NCBI GenBank assembly: GCA_003517845.1
Contig: DOZU01000044.1
Span: forward strand, 1 to 7,507
From: Clostridiales bacterium
Lineage (GTDB): Bacteria; Bacillota; Sulfobacillia; UBA995
Direction: 5' to 3'
Length of the DNA: 7,507 nt
Part shown: in pieces, positions 1 through 4,690 of the stretch
Layout of the letters: each line of letters begins with the position of its first letter
Numbering within the stretch: the stretch's first letter is position 1
The notes under the pieces: model-generated
The model's database searches: none
What the model was told of the DNA's origin: nothing
Seen by the model: only the letters and a program-made list of their open reading frames with translations
Made by a program: the position numbers and the translations under genes

Positions 1-478
1 TGATCGCCGCCAGCATGGGCAACTTCGCCTCGCGCACCAGGAGCAGGACGGCCTGCAACCGGCTCGCCCCGAGCGACAAGGCCTGCAGGCGCAACCCGGG
101 AGATAACTGCTGGATGGCCGCGAGCGAGAGTCCGGCGACAATGGGCAGGGCGATCAGCACCTGGGCCAGGACCATGACCGCCGGCGTGTACATGATCCCC
201 AGGAAGCCCAGAGGTCCGGCCCGCCAGAAGAACAGGGACACGGTCAGCCCCACGACCACGGGGGGAAGCCCCATGCCCGTGTTGACCAGGCCGATGATGA
301 GGGCCTTCCCGGGAAAGCGGGCCAGCGCCAGGAACACGCCTGCCGGCATGCCCAGCAACACGGAGACCGCGGTGGCGGTCCCCGATACGCGGAGAGAAAG
401 CCAGGCTATTTCGAGGATCTCGCGGTCGATCGCCAGGAGCAAGCGAAAGGCTTCCCGGAGAGAATCGACAATCAGCAT
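1..478 (-). CDS. tupB: Tungstate ABC transporter permease TupB (3' end cut by window edge)
   Basis: This is the inner-membrane permease that passes tungstate delivered by TupA, powered by an ATPase (TupC) expected beyond the left edge. The visible 159 residues are very hydrophobic. A first membrane segment lies near residues 32-52, followed by the family-typical LPPVVVGL stretch (71-78) and a segment reading MYTPAVMVLAQVLIALPIV (96-114). The cytoplasmic EAA loop that docks on the ATPase lies near 131-156, with its conserved Gly at 137. Family members are about 230 residues, so roughly 70 are missing. The ATG at 476-478 was chosen because a purine-rich GGGAGGGG (489-496) lies upstream. It is the second gene of a minus-strand operon after tupA. 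A general molybdate permease is the main alternative; the TupA upstream favours tungstate. Confidence 0.9.
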   Translation of the reverse strand, partial: MLIVDSLREAFRLLLAIDREILEIAWLSLRVSGTATAVSVLLGMPAGVFLALARFPGKALIIGLVNTGMGLPPVVVGLTVSLFFWRAGPLGFLGIMYTPAVMVLAQVLIALPIVAGLSLAAIQQLSPGLRLQALSLGASRLQAVLLLVREAKLPMLAAI

Positions 479-520
479 GCCCCAGCCACCCCTCCCACCC
501 GGGTAGACACGATGCATTCT

Positions 521-572
521 GCCCCTACTGAAAAAGTAGACTCGCGGTCAGCGTCATGGCCCTGGTAGGGGC
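521..572. repeat. Inverted GCCCCTAC / GTAGGGGC pair
   Basis: GCCCCTAC at 521-528 and GTAGGGGC at 565-572 form an 8-bp inverted pair enclosing 36 bp. The same 8-mer begins the perfect palindrome at 646-674. The sequence after the second copy (GCGCGGTTGCC from about 571) resembles a later GCGCGGTCGCC near 605-615. This may be a decayed copy of the same dispersed element, but 8-bp arms alone are weak evidence. Confidence 0.4.
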
Positions 573-645
573 GCGGTTGCCCTCGCGGACGGCCACGGCC
601 GCCGGCGCGGTCGCCGCCATGGACACGGTGGTTCTCGTGGTCCCT

Positions 646-674
646 GTAGGGGCGGGTTCCGAACCCGCCCCTAC
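646..674. repeat. Perfect palindromic repeat, GTAGGGGCGGGTTC type
   Basis: A 14-bp arm, GTAGGGGCGGGTTC (646-659), is followed by one base and its exact reverse complement (661-674). Palindromes starting with GTAGGGGC are, as general knowledge, common dispersed intergenic repeats in several bacterial phyla, probably REP-like or MITE-derived. Here the repeat sits between the binding-protein gene and the permease gene of one operon. Transcribed from the minus strand it would fold into a very stable hairpin. No U-run follows, so it is unlikely to be a simple terminator. It could stabilise the tupA end of the message, or be an inert repeat. Confidence 0.8.
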
Positions 675-677
675 CCC

Positions 678-737
678 GAAAACGCGGCCTCCCGCCGTCC
701 CGCCGTTTTCATGCCCCGTGGTGCCCCGTGGGGCATG
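678..737 (-). other. Tandem stem-loops just downstream of tupA
   Basis: Two further inverted repeats follow the tupA stop. CATGCCCC (710-717) pairs with GGGGCATG (730-737) across a 12-nt loop; an alternative TGCCCC/GGGGCA pairing (722-735) overlaps it. GAAAACG (678-684) pairs with CGTTTTC (704-710). Neither is followed by a U-rich tract on the minus strand, so a classic intrinsic terminator is not supported. With the palindrome at 646-674 they make a three-hairpin cluster between tupA and tupB. Confidence 0.5.
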
Positions 738-751
738 ATGGTCTAGTTGTT

Positions 752-1582
752 CTACTTGTGTACCAAGGGGAAGAACAGGGGCTGTCCGAAACGGTCCTTG
801 CCGAATTCGGCGATGATCTGCTGTCCCTCGGCCGAGGTGATGAAGTCGGCGAAGGCCTTGGCGCCTTCGGCATTCTTCGCGCCCTGGACCTCGATGACCC
901 CATAGGGATTGAGCAGGCCCGGATCCCCTTCCACCATGATCTCCAGTTCCAACCTATCCTTCTGGGCGAGATAGGTGCCGCGATCGGTCAGGGTGTAGGC
1001 TTGCTTCTCGCTGGCGATCCGGAGGGTGTCCCCCATGCCCTGCCCGGTGGACAGGTACCATTCGCCGGCCGGGGTGATCCCCGCAGCCTGCCATAGCGAG
1101 TTCTCCCGGACATGAGTTCCCGAGTTGTCGCCGCGGCTGGCGAACAGCGCCTGCCTCTCCGCCACGCGGGCCAACGCGGGGCCAGGCAGGGTCATGCCCC
1201 GAATGCCCGCCGGATCGCCGGGGGGCCCCACGATGACGAAGTCATTGTACATCACATCCAGCCGGCGGGCGCCATGCCCTGCCGCCATGAACTGATCCTC
1301 GAGCCGGCGGGCATGCACCAGCAGTACATCGGCCTCCCGCTGCTCGCCGAGCCGCAAGGCCTCCCCCGTGCCCACCGCTATGGTCTTCAGGGTGAAGGGA
1401 TGGCGCTCCTCGAAAGCGGGGTTCAGCACGTCCAGCAAGCCGCTGTCGGCCGTGCTGGTGGTGGTGGCGAGGATGAGTTCCGTGCGTTCCACCTCACGAC
1501 GCGGACAACCCCCCGCGGTCAGGGTTGCCAGGAGCAGTACCAGGATGACACCGAGCACGGGCATGACTTTCCGGAGCACCAT
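752..1582 (-). CDS. tupA: Tungstate-binding lipoprotein TupA
   Basis: This is the extracytoplasmic binding protein that captures tungstate (possibly molybdate) and hands it to TupB. The 276 residues match the usual family length. An N-terminal hydrophobic segment (about 8-22) ends in AGGC, with Cys26 as the likely lipidated residue, so the mature protein is probably membrane-anchored. The family signature ATTTSTADSGLLDVLNPAFE begins at residue 39, with TTTS at 40-43. SRGDNSGTH (149-157) and LLNPYGVIEV (223-232) are also typical of TupA. The ATG at 1580-1582 is preceded by GGGUAGGA (minus strand, 1595-1588) at suitable spacing; an ATG six codons later is a less likely start. It is the first gene of the minus-strand operon, behind a promoter and a candidate cofactor-sensing leader RNA. 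WtpA/ModA-type proteins are the alternatives, but the TTTS signature favours TupA. Confidence 0.93.
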   Translation of the reverse strand: MVLRKVMPVLGVILVLLLATLTAGGCPRREVERTELILATTTSTADSGLLDVLNPAFEERHPFTLKTIAVGTGEALRLGEQREADVLLVHARRLEDQFMAAGHGARRLDVMYNDFVIVGPPGDPAGIRGMTLPGPALARVAERQALFASRGDNSGTHVRENSLWQAAGITPAGEWYLSTGQGMGDTLRIASEKQAYTLTDRGTYLAQKDRLELEIMVEGDPGLLNPYGVIEVQGAKNAEGAKAFADFITSAEGQQIIAEFGKDRFGQPLFFPLVHK

Positions 1583-1613
1583 TTCCGTCCTACCCTTCTT
1601 GCTCGAATCGGCC

Positions 1614-1716
1614 TTCCTTTCCGAACACGGGAGGCGCCGCCGTTTCCAGCGACACCCTGCCGGTCGCGCCCCATAGCCTGGCCTTCGAAGGCAGCGGTAG
1701 GGGCTTTGACTCGGAA
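1614..1716 (-). ncRNA. Candidate Moco/Tuco RNA motif (cofactor riboswitch) in the tupA leader
   Basis: Read on the minus strand, the leader contains GCCTCCCG (1635-1628) and, 4 nt on, CGGAAAGG (1623-1616). As I recall, this is the conserved core of the Moco RNA class, for example the E. coli moaA leader. Just before it, GGUGUCGCUG (1656-1647) pairs over 10 bp, with three G-U pairs, to CGGCGGCGCC (1642-1633), capped by a GAAA tetraloop (1646-1643). CUGCC (1694-1690) pairs with GGCAG (1661-1657), directly abutting that stem. UUCC (1716-1713) pairs with GGAA (1617-1614) as a short closing P1, followed by GAGUCAA, similar to GGGUCAA in moaA. These RNAs are thought to sense molybdenum cofactor, or tungsten cofactor in variants lacking one stem. 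I cannot tell which variant this is. No covariance search was run. Confidence 0.75.
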
Positions 1717-1732
1717 CGTCCCGGGGCTCACG

Positions 1733-1783
1733 CGTTGACGGCTCCGAAGATCATTCTACCGGGAGGATCTTCCCAAGTCAACG
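1733..1783. promoter_or_regulatory. Nested dyads over the tupA promoter
   Basis: CGTTGAC (1733-1739) is the exact reverse complement of GTCAACG (1777-1783). Inside it, GAAGATC (1746-1752) is the exact reverse complement of GATCTTC (1766-1772). The two dyads are almost concentric, centred near 1758-1759. The outer arm covers the -35 box and the inner arms flank the -10 box of the predicted tupA promoter. An operator for a dimeric regulator is a reasonable reading. The 5' half would also be transcribed into the first nucleotides of the leader. Confidence 0.45.
1753..1781 (-). promoter_or_regulatory. Predicted sigma-70-type promoter of tupA
   Basis: On the minus strand, TTGACT (1781-1776) and TAGAAT (1758-1753) are separated by exactly 17 bp, each one mismatch from consensus. 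Transcription would start near 1746, about 30 nt before the first pairing arm of the candidate Moco/Tuco RNA and about 164 nt before the tupA ATG. The fit between promoter, leader RNA and gene supports the call. Confidence 0.65.
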
Positions 1784-1785
1784 GC

Positions 1786-1809
1786 CGTTATGCTTCATAT
1801 TACATATCG
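1786..1809. promoter_or_regulatory. ModE-box-like inverted repeat
   Basis: CGTTAT (1786-1791), 12 bp, then ATATCG (1804-1809). The E. coli modA operator bound by molybdate-ModE is, from memory, CGTTAT-N12-ATAACG: same half-site, same spacing, one difference. The site lies between divergent tupA and moeB, about -40 to -63 relative to the predicted tupA start, a position suited to activation, or to repression of a rightward promoter. ModE also binds tungstate. No modE-like gene is in the window. ModE boxes are best known from Proteobacteria, which lowers confidence. Confidence 0.5.
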
Positions 1810-1818
1810 CTTGGCGCA

Positions 1819-1839
1819 GCCGAGCTGCTCACGCTCGGC
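1819..1839 (+). other. Stem-loop upstream of moeB
   Basis: GCCGAGC (1819-1825) and GCTCGGC (1833-1839) form a perfect 7-bp stem with a 7-nt loop. It lies 10 bp right of the ModE-like box. If transcription toward moeB begins near that box, the hairpin is in the moeB leader. No U-run follows. The remaining DNA to 1919 shows no recognisable RNA family or gene. Confidence 0.4.
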
Positions 1840-1873
1840 GATGGCACTCGCGGCCAGTTGCCTTCGCGGGCTC

Positions 1874-1902
1874 TTGATCCCATCAACCCTGGCTGTTATC
1901 GT
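1874..1902 (+). promoter_or_regulatory. Weak candidate promoter for moeB
   Basis: TTGATC (1874-1879), 17 bp, then TATCGT (1897-1902), with a TG one base before it as in an extended -10. Transcription would start near 1909, leaving almost no leader before the ribosome binding site at 1910-1914. It would fit better if translation began at the later GTG (1956). It is a weak call; the real promoter may be further left. Confidence 0.22.
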
Positions 1903-1919
1903 TGGGCACAGGAGAAGCC

Positions 1920-3161
1920 TTGAGCGCCGGCGAGACAGACGGGAGCGTGAGACGGGTGACGAACGCGGATGGCACGGCGAACCACCCTGCACCGGGACCG
2001 GAGTCGGAAAGGACCTTACTCAACTCCGACCAGGTAGAGCGGTACGCCCGGCACCTCGCGCTGCCCGAAGTGGGCCCGGCCGGCCAGCGGCGGCTGATCG
2101 ATGCCCGGGTGCTGGTAGTGGGAGCCGGCGGCCTGGGCAGCCCCGCCGCCATCTACCTGGTGGCGGCGGGCGTGGGTACGATCGGCATCGTGGACGGCGA
2201 CCGGGTGGAGCGATCCAACCTCCAAAGGCAGATCCTGCACCGGGACCGCGACGTGGGCCGGCCCAAGACCCGGTCGGCCCGCCAACACCTGGAGCAACTC
2301 AACCCCAATGTCACCGTCATCGAACACCCGGTTTACCTGAAGGCAGCCAATGCCCTGCCCATCCTCGACGACTATGAGCTGGTAGTCAACGGCTGCGACA
2401 ACTTCCCTACCCGGTACCTCCTGAGTGATGCTTGCGTGATGCTGGGCAAGCCACTGGTGGACGCAGCCATCCTCCGCTTTGACGGTCAGGCGTCGGTGTT
2501 CCTGCCCGGCCGCGGCTGCTACCGCTGCCTGTTCCCCCAACCGCCGCCGCCCGGGGCCGTTCCCACCTGCGCGGAGGCGGGGGTGATCGGCGCGCTGGCG
2601 GGACATATGGGCACCCTGCAGGCGATGGAGGCCATCAAAGTATTGCTGGGGATCGGCCGACCGCTGGCATCGCGGCTCCTGCTGTACGACGGACTTGCTG
2701 GCGAGTACCGGGTGATCGACTGGCCGCGGGATCCGGGCTGTACGGTGTGCGGGGATTCTCCCACGCTCACCACGCTCATCGATTACGAGGCATTCTGCGG
2801 CGGGATGACCGTCCCCGGCGAGCCGGCGCTGGTCGTCTCGCCGCGGGAGTTGTCGCCCGAAGAAGTAGAGGACCGCCTCGGGCGGGGAGAGCTGGCGGTG
2901 GTCGACCTCCGCCAGCCCTGGGAACTGGCCGCCCTGGGGGCCATCCCCGGATCCCGGAACCTCCCGGCCGCGTCGGTCGAGGAACTCGCCAGCCAACTGG
3001 ACCCGGGTCGCGACACGGTGCTCGTGTGCAGCCTGGGCCGGCTGTCGGCGGAGTTGGCGGCCCGCCTGCAACTGGCCGGATACCGCGGGGCATGCAACCT
3101 GCGAGGCGGCATCGTGGCCTGGCTCAACCATCGTTTCCCCGTCCAGCGGCCCGGACCATGA
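1920..3161 (+). CDS. moeB: MoeB/ThiF-type adenylyltransferase with C-terminal rhodanese domain
   Basis: This E1-like enzyme adenylates the C-terminal Gly of a small sulfur-carrier protein such as MoaD; the rhodanese domain supplies persulfide sulfur, as in MoeZ-type fusions. It is 413 residues from TTG 1920, chosen for AGGAG at 1910-1914. GTG 1956, with GGGAG at 1941-1945, is an alternative that would shorten the disordered-looking N-terminus. Visible features are the nucleotide-binding GAGGLGS (68-74), RSNLQRQ (98-104), CDN (159-161), two zinc CxxC pairs (200-203, 274-277) and the thioester-type Cys in TCAEAGV (Cys217). The rhodanese domain covers about 305-408, with Cys370 in CSLGRLS. The usual Arg at the sixth position of that loop is Leu here, and Arg is one position earlier. 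Divergence from tupA suggests work on molybdopterin or tungstopterin; a thiamine, cysteine or tRNA thiolation role cannot be excluded. Confidence 0.9.
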   Translation: MSAGETDGSVRRVTNADGTANHPAPGPESERTLLNSDQVERYARHLALPEVGPAGQRRLIDARVLVVGAGGLGSPAAIYLVAAGVGTIGIVDGDRVERSNLQRQILHRDRDVGRPKTRSARQHLEQLNPNVTVIEHPVYLKAANALPILDDYELVVNGCDNFPTRYLLSDACVMLGKPLVDAAILRFDGQASVFLPGRGCYRCLFPQPPPPGAVPTCAEAGVIGALAGHMGTLQAMEAIKVLLGIGRPLASRLLLYDGLAGEYRVIDWPRDPGCTVCGDSPTLTTLIDYEAFCGGMTVPGEPALVVSPRELSPEEVEDRLGRGELAVVDLRQPWELAALGAIPGSRNLPAASVEELASQLDPGRDTVLVCSLGRLSAELAARLQLAGYRGACNLRGGIVAWLNHRFPVQRPGP

Positions 3162-3219
3162 CCCGGCGGCCGCACGGCTGCTCGGCGCGCGACTGACGGG
3201 TCAGGAGGGAAGGAGCGCG

Positions 3220-4641
3220 ATGGCGGAGGTGGGCGAGATCCTGGTAGTGCGCTCGGTCGACAAGACCTACGCGCGACGCAAGGTGGTCGACGCGGTATCC
3301 TTCGAGGTCCGGGCCGGGGAAGTGATGGGCATCCTCGGTCCGAACGGAGCTGGCAAGACCACCATCATCCGGATGATCATGGGCATCACCGCGCCGGATT
3401 CCGGCGAAGTCGCCTACAACCTTCCGGACGGCCCGGCGAGAGGCATCCCCAAGTCCCAGGTGGGCTATGTGCCCGAGGAGCGCGGGCTGTACAAGGATAC
3501 GCGGGTGATGGATACACTGGTATACCTTGCCGGCCTGAAGCGGGTGGACCCGGCCACGGCGAGGGCGCGCGCCCGGCTCTGGCTGGAACGGATGGACCTG
3601 CTCCGCTGGAGCGGGACTCGGCTCGATCGGCTGTCGAAGGGCATGGCCCAGAAGGTACAACTCATCGCCGCCCTGTTGCACGAACCCAAGCTCATCGTGG
3701 CGGATGAACCTTTCTCGGGGCTCGACCCCCTGAACCAGGACCTTTTCAAAGAGGAAGTCCGCCGGTTGGCCGCCCAGGGGGCGGCGGTACTGCTGTCCAG
3801 TCACCAGATGAACCTCGTGGAGGAGATCTGCGACCGGATACTCTTCCTGCACCGGGGCAACCGGGTGTTCTACGGGGATACCGACGAAGTCCGGGCCGGC
3901 TTCGGGGGGTTCAAGGCGGTGCTGCGCGGCTCAGGTCCGTTCACCGGGTTGAAACGCTCTCCGCTGGTGGCATCGGCCGAGGTCAGCAGGGGGAGCGCCG
4001 CATTCTTGCTGAAACCGGACGTGACTCCCGCCCAGTTCGCCGCCACCATCCCCGCGGACGCGGATGATCGAGGTGCTGCTGTCCTCGATCGAGCCGGGAC
4101 ACCTCCTAGACGGCAAGGTCCTCGGGCACGCCGGCCTGGCCGTGATTCAGGCCGCTATCTGGATCGGGGTGGGCCTCGCGGCGAATCACTTCCACTTCCG
4201 CCTGCCCCTCGGCCAGTTCATCGCCATCGGCTCGCTTCCGCTGGTCGGCTTCTTCGCTCTGCTCGGTTACCTGCTGTTCGCCTCACCGTTCGTGGCGTCC
4301 GGCGCCGTGATCCCCGACCTGGAAAGCGCAAGCAACGTTCAGGGCACGATCATGATGCTCCCCTTCGCCAGCATGATCTTCGTCCCGCCCGCGATAAGCA
4401 ACCCGGACGGCCTGGTGGCCACCATCGGCACCTTGTTCCCTATCACCAGTCCTTTCGTGATCATGGTCCGCATGGGCATCACTACAATACCTGCGGCCGA
4501 GCTGGCGGCCGCAGCGATACTGCTCGTCTTGAGCCAGCTTGTAGTGGGAAGAGCGGCGGCCGGGTGTTCCGAGCCGGCATGCTGATGTACGGCAGACCGG
4601 CCGACTTGCAGGAGATATGGCGATGGATACGAACGCCCTGA
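3220..4641 (+). CDS. NatA-like ABC ATPase, C-terminus lost and frame running into permease remnant
   Basis: Residues 1 to about 280 are a good ABC-2 type exporter ATPase of the NatA (Na+ efflux/ABC-2) kind. They include Walker A GPNGAGKT (40-47), GYVPEERGLY (82-91), signature LSKGM (138-142), Walker B LIVADEP (158-164), D-loop SGLD (166-169) and the H-loop His195. AGGAGG (3203-3208) and AGGAG (3211-3215) precede the ATG. Homology stops around position 4060: the usual C-terminal tail is missing and the frame enters the permease gene out of register, giving about 165 meaningless Arg/Pro/Gly/His-rich codons. From about 4561 the frame coincides with the true permease C-terminus (RVFRAGMLMYGRPADLQEIW), so the stop at 4639-4641 is the permease stop. 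The 473-codon product is therefore probably a deletion artefact of the genome or assembly, not a real fusion. The ATPase domain might still fold. It lies 58 bp after moeB. Confidence 0.75.
   Translation: MAEVGEILVVRSVDKTYARRKVVDAVSFEVRAGEVMGILGPNGAGKTTIIRMIMGITAPDSGEVAYNLPDGPARGIPKSQVGYVPEERGLYKDTRVMDTLVYLAGLKRVDPATARARARLWLERMDLLRWSGTRLDRLSKGMAQKVQLIAALLHEPKLIVADEPFSGLDPLNQDLFKEEVRRLAAQGAAVLLSSHQMNLVEEICDRILFLHRGNRVFYGDTDEVRAGFGGFKAVLRGSGPFTGLKRSPLVASAEVSRGSAAFLLKPDVTPAQFAATIPADADDRGAAVLDRAGTPPRRQGPRARRPGRDSGRYLDRGGPRGESLPLPPAPRPVHRHRLASAGRLLRSARLPAVRLTVRGVRRRDPRPGKRKQRSGHDHDAPLRQHDLRPARDKQPGRPGGHHRHLVPYHQSFRDHGPHGHHYNTCGRAGGRSDTARLEPACSGKSGGRVFRAGMLMYGRPADLQEIWRWIRTP
4061..4641 (+). pseudogene. 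ABC-2 (NatB-like) permease remnant, C-terminal half, frameshifted
   Basis: In the frame of position 4061, RMIEVLLSSIEPGHLLDGKV matches the cytoplasmic stretch that follows the large extracellular domain of NatB-type permeases. Several hydrophobic segments follow (about 4118-4185, 4210-4285, 4345-4395, 4495-4545), as expected for the C-terminal membrane half. The N-terminal half, roughly 200 residues by family expectation, is absent. Near 4553-4561 (GC-rich GCGGCGGCCGGG) homology jumps frame: VVGRAA continues as RVFRAGMLMYGRPAD in the other frame, consistent with one lost base. So there are two lesions: a large deletion at about 4057-4064 joining it to the ATPase gene, and a one-base shift. 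A short GCGGA direct repeat (4054-4058, 4060-4064) lies at the join. The pair is probably a dead exporter. Confidence 0.75.
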
Positions 4642-4690
4642 CCGCAACCTTTGGCCGGTCGCGGCGCCAACGGCGAGGAGGTAGTGCTCG

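Noticed and set aside
15..506. Plus-strand open frame at the left edge (163 codons)
   Set aside because: It is antisense to the TupB permease, whose membrane segments and EAA loop are clear on the minus strand.
1810..1919. A second Moco RNA or other riboswitch in the moeB leader
   Set aside because: Only one simple 7-bp hairpin is visible; the GCCTCCCG and GGAAAGG core elements are absent on the plus strand here.
2016..3131. Long open frame on the minus strand opposite moeB (371 codons)
   Set aside because: Low-complexity, Arg/Gly/Gln-rich translation with no recognisable motif, exactly opposite a gene with clear catalytic motifs; a normal by-product of high GC.
3124..3852. Minus-strand open frame opposite the ABC ATPase (242 codons)
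   Set aside because: The plus strand carries all ABC motifs; the minus-strand translation is His/Arg-rich without domain signs.
3220..4641. Genuine ATPase-permease fusion or programmed frameshifting
   Set aside because: Half of the permease and the ATPase tail are missing and the middle of the open frame is nonsense; deletion plus frameshift explains it better.
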